Source of the DNA: Daedaleopsis sinensis
Taxonomy: Eukaryota > Basidiomycota > Agaricomycetes > Polyporales > Polyporaceae
Assembly: GCA_033807695.1 (NCBI GenBank)
Contig: CM066301.1
Span: 1,550,001 to 1,614,000 of the forward strand
DNA: 64,000 nucleotides
Reading direction: 5' to 3'
The notes beneath the pieces were generated by a model that saw nothing but the letters and a program-made list of their open reading frames with translations, searched no databases and was not told where the DNA came from. Both the position numbers and the translations under genes were made by a program. This document shows, piece after piece, positions 11,447 through 21,994 of this stretch. Numbering within the stretch: the stretch's first letter is position 1; the number at the start of each line of letters is the position of its first letter.

Positions 11447-12584
11447 ATGTCTACGTGAACAACTATCTTGCTGTGCGGCTTGGAGTTCAAATCTGACCGG
11501 GATCTTGCAGCTACACCCCATCCACCGTCGTCGATGTCTCTAAAGAACGCGACTGGCCCGCTCAGATCGGTGCGTTCCGATACTCACCCCAAGATCTCCC
11601 AACGTTGAGTCGACGCGTGTTACACAAGGAATGCTCGACTGGGACAACACCAGCATTGTCTTCACCAAACGATCTCTCCTCGAATTCCTCAAGTAAGTCG
11701 AGCCTACCTCGTACTATAACGAACCTCGATGCACCCGCTAAGAAGCCGGTCCCCCGCAGATATGCTGGGGTAACGGTTGACCCAAACTTCACAAACATTC
11801 AGAAGCTCCCTCGTGCGTGTGACTCTACTTGAACCCATCAGTATGCCCACTCACGATCCCTGCAGGCTACGCGCAATTTGGCAAGTTGTCGGGTGGCATG
11901 AGCGCGGCCTCGAGCGCAGCGAGTACCACCTCCGTAGCCTCTGCATCCTCCAGTGAGTCTCTTGTGGTACTGCTCGCCAAGCTCTGGAGACTATGAAGAC
12001 TGACGTTGTGCGCTCAGCCGGCTCTCCACCCTCGTCGGACTTCAAGCCTTCCCGTCGTGTGCGCGAACCTCCTGGGGGCTCGCACCACGATATATTCGGG
12101 AGCGCTGCCGACGACGACGACGACGGAGCTCTCACTACTGCCCCGCCCAAGCAGTCCGCCCCGGTAAGCGCCTGCGGAAACCCGATAGTTGCACACTCGT
12201 GTTTACTAGTCATTTAACAGACCGATGACGCCGGCGCCGAGGCTCAGACTCAAGAAGCCGATGAGACGCAGGTGTCGGAAACTCTGCCCAAGTGAGTTCT
12301 TGGAACTTACGAACACTTGCTGATGCTAACATACCGCGTGGCTCAGGCGGAGGACGACTTCGGGTGGCATTGCGAGTGTGTTCGGTGGCGCCGACGACAC
12401 TCCCGCGTTCAAACCTACTCGTCGGTAAGTGTGTAAGTAAACTGTGGACATCGCCGGAAAACTCACTGTACGATCACATCAGTGTGCGGGAGATGCCAGG
12501 AGGGAAAGACAGCATCTCTGGTGTATGTATTCCATCCTGCGTCACTGCAGCTTACTGATTCCGGACGACTGGCAGCTGTTCTGA
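11447..12584 (+). CDS. Unnamed protein with duplicated FKPxRRVRE-PGG motif
   Basis: I do not recognise a named gene. Joining exons with good splice sites gives MSTYTPSTVVDVSKERDWPA, then QIGMLDWDNTSIVFTKRSLL, then EFLKYAGVTVDPNFTNIQKL, then YAQFGKLSGGMSAASSA. Two copies of a short motif follow: DFKPSRRVREPPGGSHHDIF and, at the C-terminus, AFKPTRRVREMPGGKDSISG ending LF, TGA at 12582-12584. Between them lies an acidic segment (DDDDD) and a second half-repeat (RRTTSGGIASVFGGADD). The R-x-PGG-x-x-S-x-x-F pattern recalls the microtubule-binding repeats of animal Jupiter/HN1 proteins, but this is only a resemblance. Donor GTAAGT at 11694 and acceptor near 11759 support the reading. About 225 residues, seven or eight exons. 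Confidence 0.7.
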
Positions 12585-12837
12585 GGTGACATGCAATACC
12601 GAGATCGACATCCTACGGCAGGAGCAAACATGAAGAAAGTTGTACTGATCCTTGTTTCAATGATGTTGTACTGTCGTATGCATATTTGCTGGTTCACATC
12701 CAGGCGACAGGGGCTCTGACTTGATGATAAATAACAATGTAGGCAGGTTGGATTCTGGAACAGTGGAACTTGAGTGGAACGAAAGAAATTCAATATATCG
12801 CCCATCAACGCTGCAAAACAGAATTGCGAAACAATAT
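12585..12837. other. Intergenic, protein gene to tRNA
   Basis: About 250 bp of AT-rich sequence without a believable exon. It holds the 3' end of the preceding gene and the downstream (3') side of the minus-strand tRNA-Leu, including a short run of T residues expected for Pol III termination on that strand. Confidence 0.4.
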
Positions 12838-12933
12838 TGGTGGCGGCGAGGTTCGAACTCGCGCGGGATTACTCCCATCGGGAATCAAGAAGTTCTTAAA
12901 TCCGACGCCTTAGACCAACTCGGCCACGCCACC
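12838..12933 (-). tRNA. tRNA-Leu (anticodon UAA) with short intron
   Basis: On the minus strand the 5' acceptor strand GGTGGCG pairs with CGCCACC at the 3' end. The D-arm reads TGGCCGAGTTGGTCTAAGGC (box A). The anticodon stem-loop has TCGG then TTTAAG, giving anticodon UAA. The long variable arm TGGGA...TCCCG is typical of tRNA-Leu. The T-arm GCGAG-TTCGAAC-CTCGC contains box B. The total of about 96 nt is 12-14 nt longer than an intronless tRNA-Leu, so a short intron sits 3' of the anticodon. The discriminator base A follows. Confidence 0.93.
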
Positions 12934-13126
12934 TCTCCAGGGCCTGCTTTTGTTGGCATCAATATCCTTACGGTGACCTCAAGATTAATTTACTCAGTGA
13001 ATCCCCGGGCCGGGCAAGTACCAGTTCAAGTTATTGTCCAAGCTACTGCATACGTACGGTACTCCCTGGGTACTCCAGTGAGAGGAGTCAATGGAGGTAG
13101 TTGCATGGTCTATCATGAATGCCCGT

Positions 13127-14251
13127 CTATCCTGTCGAGCGTCCCATCAACGTTTGCACCGTCCATTCGTACATACCAAGAAACACGGCACCGCCCGCGG
13201 ATATCCACAACGTCCGTGGAACGACACCGGAGAAGAGGGCCTTCATCCCTTCATTCACGTAGATGCCACGAAAGCGGGCGAGAAGAGTAGGATTATCGTG
13301 CTTCTTTGGGTCCTGCAGGAACGGATTAATGGGCTGGGCAGACGAGAACAGCGGCACGGGCACGAACACGGAGGTCTAGCATAACGCGAGTCTTGAGGAC
13401 GTCCAGAGGCGTGGTCAGTGCGGCCGCGACGCCGCCAGCGAAGCTCCCGCAGACGGCCGCTTCGTACGCGTGCAGCGGTCTATGGAGTGTTCTCGCAAGA
13501 CGTAGCTTCAAAAGTTCGTACAGTGGAAACTGCATGGAGGTGAACGGGATCTTGCGCAGAGTTCAGCGTATTGGAGCGCGAAGGTGAGAATGAGGGAGAC
13601 ATACCTCTCGCATGATGGTCGAGCCGAATCCGCGGTAGAATCCGCGGAGACCCTCCGTCGACATGAGCATTCGCGCTGCAGCGAGCGAGGACTGTGCTGC
13701 TGGGCCATATGTCGACGTTTGCGCGCGGGTCTTGATGACCTCCGTCGGGACGCGGATCGAACACGCTGCCTGGTATGGTGTGTCACTGGATCCTTTAGCA
13801 GGCGTACGCACATACACGCAACTCATGCACGTACGACTTCGCCTATGGACGCGGACAGCATGTGGGTGACGGATGCATAGTCGGGCGAGAACGGCAGGTT
13901 TTTCTTGAGCGTGTCGTAGGTGCAGAAGAACACGGCAGCTGGCCGACCAAGTCGAAGTGATTAGAGAGGGTGAGATGCTGGGCTCAACGAGGACATACCA
14001 CCGGGTGCACTCCCCACTACGACGCTGCCAATGCCTTTGTAGATCCCTTTGAAACCCCCAGCGCGTATGAAGCCTTGCGGGGACTGCAGTCGTGTCTTGA
14101 CTGTGTCGATAGGGAAGAAGAGGAGGTCGACCGAGGTTCCGGCGACTCCGCCAGCCTACGGAGGTCCGTCTCGTCAGCGCGCGCGGTGCTGCTTGGCCTG
14201 CGAACGCACCACTAGAGACTGGTAGAACGTCGGCGAGGATTGAGAGGACAT
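13127..14251 (-). CDS. PET8: Mitochondrial S-adenosylmethionine carrier (SLC25A26/Pet8 type)
   Basis: Inner-membrane carrier importing S-adenosylmethionine. Exons on the minus strand: [14 protein letters not shown] (ATG at 14251), [20 protein letters not shown] then [123 protein letters not shown] and AVFLGMYEW, stop at 13127. All three PxD/ExxK carrier signatures are visible (PIDTVK, PTEVIK, PLDVLK). The [21 protein letters not shown] block is diagnostic of the SAM carrier. About 285 residues; five or six exons. Divergent from SEN54 (240 bp between starts). Confidence 0.9.
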
Positions 14252-14491
14252 GTCTAGAGCCCCAAACTATGTCCAGACACGCATGAGCGGGGGACGGAAG
14301 TAAGTGCCAGTGACAGAGTGTGACTCTGGCAGGGGAAGCGTCGCGTCCTCGTCGCGCGCGCGCGCATCGCGATCTAGCGCTCAGAGTCATTTCTCCTACC
14401 ACGACCATCTATCTCGCGACATCTCTTCCCGACGTATCACCCATAGCGCGTCTTGCAATTCTACAGTGTGACACCCAAATTCACTGTCGCG

Positions 14492-16172
14492 ATGGACGAT
14501 AACTTGGAACTACCCACCGCAACGCCGAAACCAGAGGCTTCTCAAGGCGAAGAGGAGGAAGAGCAATCTTCTGGAGACGAGGACCAAGGGCCGGATTGGA
14601 CGAAGATACCGTGAGTAAGAGATGAAGCTATGAATGCAAGCCATTTAAATAAGGCTGCGGTAGTGGATTGTCAGTCGCGCGACCGGTCATACCGAAACGA
14701 GGCGAGAAAGACTTCGAACCCACCGCGCAAGGCGGATCCGGTTTGCAGAAACATGTCCTCGATCGCTCGCGCTCCGCCATGGTTGAGGCGTTGAAAGGCA
14801 CCCGTACTATATCACAGTGAGTCGAACGTTTCAATCCAATCGTATGAGTATCCAACCTCGCGCCACTTTGCAGCAAATCTGTCAGCCATGCCATTTGGTA
14901 CCCGCACCTCAAGCGGGCCCATGTCACAGTAGCGCGAGGCATCCACTTTTCTAACATGGGCCACTCCGTTGCGCGACCCTCCGAGAACGCTGAAGATGCC
15001 AAGAAGATACAGAAACGCCTTGAACTGCTTCCAGAAGAGGCGTTGTACCTAGTCGAGCGGGGCACGATGTACTGTTGGAAACCGACAGATCTGCCACTAC
15101 ACAAGACACCGCTTTTGGACGACATGGAGGGGGTGCCCATGTCGGTGCAGCAAGTCTATGCAGAAATGATCGGCTCGGAGGATTTGTCATTTGAGAAGTA
15201 CCAGGTAGGGGCTTGTTCATGGCATTTGGATGCACGTCTTGATTGTTGAAATGGTCTAGGTGTACGCATACTTGAAGCGACTGGGATATGTTGTGACAAG
15301 GGCTCAACCCCCGTCACCTGATTACCCGATGCCACCTCCCACTATTTTGTCGAGGCCACTGCCTTCAATCTTGAGCAGATTGTGCTCCTCTATGTCATCC
15401 TTGGTTTCCCGTCTTGTCCGGGCTTTTACTGGCGGACGCGACTGGTGGAGGCCAATACATCTCGGTCCTTGGTTTAACCATAACCTGAATAACTGTGAGT
15501 CGCTCATGCAGAGAAGGCCTTCGGGCATCGTTGACCCACCGATCGTCTCGGCAGCATCGCTCTTCAGATCCCTACGGTTCCTACCATCCGGTCACGATGT
15601 CCCGCTGCGAGTGAACAGTGCCCCACAGGCACAGAAGTCGCCTTCTCAGATTTTCTTCAATTTGTACAAGCCCTCTACACCCTTCAAGAAGACAGCGCCG
15701 CCGCCGCCAGACTTCTCGGTCGTAGTAGTCGAGTTAGTCCTTCCCGCACTTCGTTCGCACATATTCTAACGTTGTGGTGTCCGACAGCGCTCGGAGCGCG
15801 CCTATGCCGACAATAGCTGAGCTGACAGCTCTCTTCGGGGAGCTGCCTGAGCTGCCGCCTCCCGTTCCGCGCAAACGCATGTCGTTCGCACAGCAAAAAC
15901 AAGCTGCAGCATCTCCCAGTGCCGCGCAGACATCCAAACAGCCCGCTACTTCGCCCCTTCTCGCGCAGCCATCTGTCGCTCGAAGATGGCTCGGCTGGCT
16001 CTGGCCGACCGAGGATGGTGGCGAAAAGGCGAAGACGCCGACGCGCCCCCCAAATCCCTTTCCGTCGCTGAAGACGGGCAAGAAGATGGTGGTTGTTGCG
16101 GCTGTGGACGCCGGGACGATCAGCTTCTTCCGCTTCGGCCAGGGTGTATTCACAGATTGGCCCATGTCGTAG
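14492..16172 (+). CDS. SEN54: tRNA-splicing endonuclease subunit Sen54
   Basis: Structural subunit of the heterotetrameric endonuclease that removes tRNA introns. The ATG at 14492 gives an acidic N-terminus (EEEEEQSSGDEDQG), then RPVIPKRGEKDFEP, LDRSRSAMVEALKGTRTISH, WYPHLKRAHVTVARGIHFSN then MG, LELLPEEALYLVERGTMYCW, MSVQQVYAEMIGSEDLSFEK and YQVYAYLKRLGYVVTRA, which are the Sen54 N-domain blocks in order. A low-conservation middle follows. The C-terminal part ends KMVVVAAVDAGTISFFRFGQ then GVFTDWPMS with TAG at 16170-16172, like the VVAVVDxGxIxxxR end of other Sen54 proteins. About 520 residues, five exons. Confidence 0.9.
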
Positions 16173-16546
16173 TTAGAGATCGCTAGTGTACAAAATTCAT
16201 TTCTGCGGGTGCCTCCACTAGTTTGGGAAGCCATAGCCAGAGGATCTGACTAGGATCTATAACTACTCGATCTACTACTCAAGGTATACGCACTAAAAGT
16301 CTCGTCAGGGCCATTGGCGTGACGAGGCCGGTGGTTAGACTAAACCACTGGCAGCCAGCGCTAATCCTACTGAATTTGGTAAGTCAGGTGGACCATGGTG
16401 ACCATGACAGCGACTAGCCTGTGGCATGGTTCAACGTTCAGTTGCGTCACAGTTCGCACTAAACAACTTCCATGCACTGAGAAAAGGTGGGTCTCAAGAT
16501 GTTCCTTATGCACTGTAGAGACTGATGATAAGTCACTATACACCAG
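16173..16546. other. Intergenic region with small hairpin and possible 5' UTR intron
   Basis: About 370 bp. A perfect small inverted repeat (GGTGGTTAGACTAAACCACT) lies near 16331-16354. A likely 5' UTR intron of the next gene (donor GTGGGT near 16487, acceptor just before 16547) ends the stretch. No other coding signal is convincing. Confidence 0.4.
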
Positions 16547-17328
16547 ATGCAACGAGAGTGGTCGAGCGAAGACCGAGAGGCGTGGATGAACCGTCGAGCT
16601 GACCGAAGGAGACAACAGAAGAGGGACGATCCCAACAACCCCCGCGAGAGTAGCCTCGAGCGCGAACGGGACAAAGTCCGAGAGGGGCTGCAGGAACTGA
16701 CTACGAAAACATTTGCATGGGAGGTTGGCCGCCCATTCCACCACCGTATGCCATTGTCTCTGACATGCATATATGCTAGTTGCAGAAGTATCCGCTGGCT
16801 CAGTGTCCTGCACCGTTCACAGGAAAGTTGCTTCTGCCCCTCCGTCATATGGACGACGATCATGCACATACGGTAGCGTAGTCGCCACGCCCTGTCTCTA
16901 CTCAACCGTACGCTGAAGGTGGCGCAGCTCAGGTTCGAGAAAGGCGAAGACATGAACCTGCTTGTGTTCCGCTTCTACAGCTCTCGCCCCGACCCGAACT
17001 TCGTCGGGCCCAACTTCGTATCCCCCGATGGGATAGCTTCTCGACGGTAAGTCTTCTTATTATAGTGTGTTCTGGACGTGGTTGTTCACGCATTATCTTC
17101 AGTCACGAATATCTTGGACCCGCGCCGTTTGTGACTGGCTACCGTTTCGATGCCGAAGCCAGAACCGCACGCATCGAGTGGTGGGACTCGTACATCCAGC
17201 AGATGTGGATAGGCAGGCACACGTGGAAGATCGAGGTGTACTTCGATGAGTTGGTTCGGGGATGGGTCTCTCGTCCCCGCGGAGACTTCGACGACTCTCC
17301 GGACATGCGATTGTATCTGGGACTCTGA
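16547..17328 (+). CDS. Unknown conserved-looking protein
   Basis: Not recognised. The ATG at 16547 follows a splice acceptor, suggesting a 5' UTR intron. Exon 1 is highly charged (EDREAWMNRRADRRRQQKRD then DPNNPRESSLERERDK) and likely helical. Exon 2 reads KYPLAQCPAPFTGKLLLPLR. After a 55-nt intron the third exon reads LRFEKGEDMNLLVFRFYSSR then PDPNFVGPNFVSPDGIASR. The last exon, after an intron ending about 17100, is HEYLGPAPFVTGYRFDAEA, WWDSYIQQMWIGRHTWKIEV then YFDELVRGWVSRPRGDF. It ends LYLGL, TGA at 17326-17328. About 200 residues. The aromatic-rich beta-like C-terminal half suggests a folded domain. Convergent with ADE2. Confidence 0.6.
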
Positions 17329-17431
17329 CATTCAAAGACTCGGAGTGAAAGGTCAAGGGCACACACGTACATATACAACATTTTGATCTTGATACCTCTT
17401 GATACATACATCGCTTTCGGCCCCACCACGT

Positions 17432-19413
17432 CTAGCTACTGCGAGCCGTCTTCGTTGCCTGGTACGCTTCCCAGCCCACTTCTGCGATCTTGTCGACCTT
17501 ACCGAGCACCTCTCCCTCCAACGCCGTGAGATAGTCGTCCATTGCAGTGACGAGCTCGGGCTGTCCCGCAGAGAGGATGCGCACAGCCAGGAGTCCGGCG
17601 TTCGTCCCGTTGTTGATGGCCACCGTTGCAACCGGAATCCCGCGCTGTGGAACACAGAGAATAAGTCATGACCGTAAGAGATGAGAAGACAGCGGCATGA
17701 GACATACGGGCATCTGGACGATACTGTGCAGTGAGTCCACGCCGTCGAGCGAGCTGCCTTTGACGGGAACACCGATCACGGGCAACGCAGTCATCGCGGC
17801 CACCATCCCAGGAAGATGAGCCGCACCCCCAGCGCCGGCGATGATAGCGCGAAGCCCGCGTGCAGCCGCTGACCGTGCATACTCGACCAGCCGGTCGGGC
17901 GTGCGGTGAGCGGACACGATCGTCAGCTCGTACGGCACCTTGAAGCGACTCAAGATGTCGGCGGCGGGGAGCATGACGGGCAGATCCGAGTCCGAGCCCA
18001 TGATCACGCCCACGAGGGGCTGTCGGTGCGAGAAGCCACGCTCCGGGAAGAGGGGCGCGTACAGATCGAGCTCCTGCGGATTGTGTCCGCCGGGGAGGTG
18101 CGTGAGGAGGGCGCGGAGGCGCGTGCTCAGTTCTGCGTCGGAGGCCCCGACGACGGTGACGTGCCCCATCTTGCGGCCTTTGCGGCACTCGGCCTTGCCG
18201 TAGAGATGCACGCGTGCACCGGGAACGGTGAGCGCGAACTTTGTGAAGGAGGTGATCTCGTCGAGGGAAGAGGATGCACCGAGGATGTTGAGCATGCAGG
18301 CAGAGGGAACCTTCAAGGCGGTAGATCCAAGTGGAAGGGACAGTATGGCGCGGAGATGGTTCTCGTACTGCGAGGTCTCGCACGCCTCGATGGTATAATG
18401 GCCTGAATTGTGTGGTCGCGGCGCGATCTCGTTCAGATACACGGAGCCTACGTTAGAGCTCAGTATCAACATTATAACACCTTCGTGACTTGCGTACGAA
18501 CCGTCTGCCATTAAGAACATCTCAACACCGAATACACCTGCGCCTTGAAGAGTTTTCACGGCATTCTCTGCGACCAGGCGAGCACGGGCTGCGATTGAAG
18601 GGTCGCGAGAGCGTAGGGGCGCGAACACCAGATGGCAGACATTCTCCTTGTGCACGGTCTCAACGACGGGGTACGAAGCAACCTCTCCCGAGCGCGAGCG
18701 AACGACCATGACCGCGATTTCCTTGGCAAACGGAACCCATTTTTCTGCGTACAACGGGCGGTTTCCGAGAGCAGTGATCGCGTCCTGCGCCTGGGCAAGG
18801 TCGCGTATGACGAAGTTTCCTCTGCCGTCGTAAGCGAGCGTCCGGCTCTTGAGCATGAGAGGAAGACCTAGCTGGCCAGCCGCTGCACTGATGGACTCCA
18901 CCGTAGAGTCTACGGGGAGAAAGTCGGACACGGGACAGCCGGCGGTGCGGAGGTGTTGCTTTTGGACGAATTTGTCCTGGATAGTCCTGATCGTGAATGG
19001 ACTGGGGTGGACGCCGAGCGGGACCTTGCTCTCGATCTCTTCCAGGACGCCAACGTCTACATGCTCGATCTCCACGGTGAGCACGTCGACTCTGGTCGAG
19101 AGCTCGCGGATTTTCTCGGGGTCGGCGAAGGAGCCATCGATGTGCGACAGGCGGGGTGCGCGCGGGGCAATGACTTGCTTGGCGGGGCCATTATCTCCTA
19201 CGTCGAGGACCACAACATCAATGTTGAGCAGAGAGGCGGATGCCGCCAGCATGCGGCCAAGCTGGCCCCCGCCTGGGATGCATATAGGTGAACATGGAAG
19301 CCCAGGTATGATGCGAGACCTGGAACGGATAGTCGAGGAGTTAGTGTCGCGTGTATTTGGTTCACTGGGGAAGACCACCCACTCCCACCTAATATACCAA
19401 CGACCTTGTCCAT
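17432..19413 (-). CDS. ADE2: Phosphoribosylaminoimidazole carboxylase (PurK-PurE fusion)
   Basis: Catalyses carboxylation of AIR in de novo purine synthesis. The ATG at 19413 gives [10 protein letters not shown] after removal of an intron (about 19279-19389), then [20 protein letters not shown]. This is the biotin-carboxylase-like ATP-grasp PurK half, with [61 protein letters not shown] and [20 protein letters not shown]. From about residue 400 comes the PurE half: [59 protein letters not shown] then [20 protein letters not shown], and after a 57-nt intron [19 protein letters not shown]. All PurE catalytic blocks are present. About 570 residues. An in-frame ATG 22 codons upstream exists but homology favours 19413. 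Confidence 0.96.
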
Positions 19414-19635
19414 CGCAATCAGGAGGCGGGCAGCACTTAGAGGAAGATGGTCGTTGAAGCCAAAGTGTGCAGCCACCATTTTCTTGCATAATTGCACGCG
19501 AGACGGTGCGGCCGGCCCGCCACCCTCCCGTCCGCCAGCACTAGCGCTTACTCGCGTCTACCTCCGACCTGGACGTGCACAACCTCGACCCTACGCCAAC
19601 AGTCTCTCTCTCCTGCGGACTTCGAGGGCTCCATC
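19414..19635. promoter_or_regulatory. Bidirectional promoter ADE2 / uL15m
   Basis: 222 bp separate the divergent ATGs of ADE2 and the mitoribosomal uL15m gene. No exon is expected here. The short spacing implies shared promoter sequence. No TATA box or named operator was identified by eye. Confidence 0.5.
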
Positions 19636-20579
19636 ATGTCTGGAGTAGCCTCACGCGTGAAGGCGACCGCGAGTCGCGTCCACCTCTTCAACCTCTCCCC
19701 TGCCCCCGGTTCAACGTCAACGGTATGGGTAGCATTTGTTTGCACCGTGTCTCTTACCTGAATATCGCTCTCTCTAGCAAAAACGTCTGGGTCGTGGTCG
19801 GAGCTCAGGTCTTGGAAAGACCTCGGGACGGGGTCACAAGGGTCAGAAGGCTCGGGCGGGGAACGGGAAGCCGAAGGCTGGGTTCGAGGGGGGTCAGACA
19901 CCAATCGTCAAGCTCTTCCCGAAGAAGGGTTTTGTCAACCAGTGAGTGGTCTGCGAAGCGTATGGTATGCCTATACCTCAACGGTCCTGCAGAAACGCGA
20001 AGACCTACGCACCTATCAATCTGGACAGGCTCCAGCACTGGATCGACCAGGGCCGTCTCACCTCCTCCCCAGACAAGCCGATCACTGCGCGAGAGTTGCT
20101 GCTCAGCGGCTGCATACACAATGTCCATGATGGCATAAAGCTGCTTGGGAGTGTGAGTGTGTCCATGTCCTCCCGCTTTGTCATGCTCAACGTCGTGTGC
20201 AGGGCTCGGAACACGTCAAGACTGCTATCCACATCACGCCGTCACGGGCCTCGCAAAGCGCGATCCGTGCGGTCGAGAAGAAGGGTGGCAGTGTGTACTG
20301 CAAGTACTACAACGACCTTGCGCTCCGCGACTGCGTGAAGGGTCGCACAGACCGCGTCCAAGCGGCGCCGACACGCAAGACCGATATCCGTAAGCTGTTC
20401 GCCGTTCGGACAGCCATAAGATTACTAACACCGTGGCAGTCTGGTACACGTCGTGGAGGAATAGAGGATACCTGTCGCCGACCGCGCTGTCTAAGATGCC
20501 GGCTGCGGAGGAACGCTGGAAAGGGCTGTCGCAGCAACTTCTGACGTTCAAGACGCAGGAGTACGAGAAGGCGAAGTAG
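19636..20579 (+). CDS. MRPL10: Mitochondrial large-subunit ribosomal protein uL15m
   Basis: Mitochondrial homologue of bacterial L15. ATG at 19636 ([20 protein letters not shown]), presequence-like. Exon 2: [20 protein letters not shown] then [20 protein letters not shown] then [12 protein letters not shown], the hallmark GRGxGSGxGKTxGRGHKGQ-type L15 N-terminus. Exon 3: [17 protein letters not shown]; exon 4: [20 protein letters not shown] then [20 protein letters not shown]. The final exon ends [13 protein letters not shown] at 20577-20579. Five exons, about 260 residues. In yeast this protein is MRPL10; the symbol is given on that basis. Confidence 0.9.
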
Positions 20580-21017
20580 ACATGATCCATCGTACACTAC
20601 CTCTCGTATAATCATCGCCTTCACTCTCCTGCTATGCTTTTGCAATTCCCTGTTAACGTTCTGCCATTGGCAAAGATTGAGCTGCTCCTAGATTTTGCGA
20701 ACAGAGTGCTTGAGGTAGGCGAGTATGTGTATATTCGATTTGGGGCTGTATGAGTCTCATTTCCCTTTGAATATACACATTCCCCAATGTTCGTCCTGAG
20801 TTCCTCAAGGCCGTGAGCCTGTCGCGGGCCCTCGAGCGATCGACGTCGTCCGTAGTTTCGAGCTGAGCGGCTCACGGTCCGCCGTCGACGCCAATTTCAC
20901 AAGCGCCGACTCTGTCTTCTCTCCTCCGCCGAGATGCCTCCTCTTCCTCTTCCTCTTCCCCGTCCCCGTCCCCGTCCCCGCCCACGCCCGCTCCTCCGCG
21001 ACCGCTCAGCCTGAGCC
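20580..21017. promoter_or_regulatory. Intergenic region with CT-rich tract upstream of RSA3
   Basis: About 440 bp between uL15m and RSA3, same strand. No exon seen. A strongly pyrimidine-rich tract (about 20928-20995, runs of CCTCTTC then CCCCGTC units) lies directly before the RSA3 ATG. Such tracts often mark fungal core promoters. Confidence 0.45.
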
Positions 21018-21721
21018 ATGGCACCGGGCCCTGCAAAGCCCAACGCTGCCCGGAAACGGACCAGAAAGCGCAAGCGACGCGCAGCGTCCTCCTCGGAATC
21101 CTCCTCCGCCGACTCCTCCTCCTCGTCCGAGTCCGACTCTGCGCCCCAAACCGTCCGTATCCCAGTCGCAGGCGCGAAGAAAGCCCGTTCCAAACCAGAG
21201 CCCAGCGCACCCGCGTCCTCGTCCTCGTCTTCGTCCTCGTCCTCGTCGTCTTCTAGCGACGACTCCGACTCCGACTCCGAGTCGGACGACGAGGCGGGTG
21301 TCCCCCAAGCAGCTGCGGCGCAGCCGCAAAATCAAAAGCAACAGCAGCAGCCCACGCGGGCGCGGCGCACGCCGTCGCCCACGCCCCCTCCATCCGCGGT
21401 GCCGCCTTTCCTGCCCGAGGGCGGCGCGCCCGCCGCGGAGGAGCAGGTGCTCCGCGAGCGGTTCCGGCGGTTCTGGATGGCGTCCGTCGCGGACGCGTTC
21501 GCGGACGATCTCGAGGTGATCCGCAAGGTGAGTACTAGGACCCAGTGCTGCGTGCGCGGACCGAGGCTGATCGTGCAACGCAGGAGCCGAACATGACGGC
21601 CTCGCGCCTGGGGATGCTCATCGACTCGCTGGCGGCGGGGGGCGAGGTGCTGTCGTCGTCGCGCTTGCAGCCCGACAGCGGCGTGTCGGAGATGGAGCTT
21701 GTGCTCGAGAGGAGTGCGTGA
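21018..21721 (+). CDS. RSA3: Ribosome assembly protein Rsa3
   Basis: Nucleolar factor for 60S subunit assembly. The ATG at 21018 opens a basic segment (KRTRKRKRRAASSSESS) and long Ser/Asp runs (21105-21290). The conserved C-terminal domain begins LRERFRRFWMASVADAFADD then LEVIRK. After a 55-nt intron it continues EPNMTASRLGMLIDSLAAGG then EVLSSSRLQ and ends LVLERSA with TGA at 21719-21721. The FR-x-F...F..DL..IR.EP..T...L..LIDSL..G pattern is that of the Rsa3 family. About 215 residues; two exons. Confidence 0.85.
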
Positions 21722-21994
21722 TACTTGGATTTCTCGACCGGAGGGAGGCCTCGTATACGTACACACCGCACGGGCGTATCTCTTCCGACAATATGTGCTG
21801 TAATACATTAACAGTAATAACGTACAGATCCTGATGACTACTACGCGACTTCTACGTGGCGAAAACCTAAGTATGAACGTGGGGCATCTGCACAACAGAC
21901 TCCGGGACTCGGAAGGATGTGCTGACAGACGCATGGAAAACGATCCTAGAAAACTGAGCACCGAGTATCTAGCTCTAGCCTCTGAGATCTGAGT

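Noticed and set aside
17666..19489. 607-codon single frame as one uninterrupted ADE2 exon
   Set aside because: Its first 70 residues and its last residues are intron or UTR translations; homology places an intron after MDKVVGIL and another before [12 protein letters not shown].
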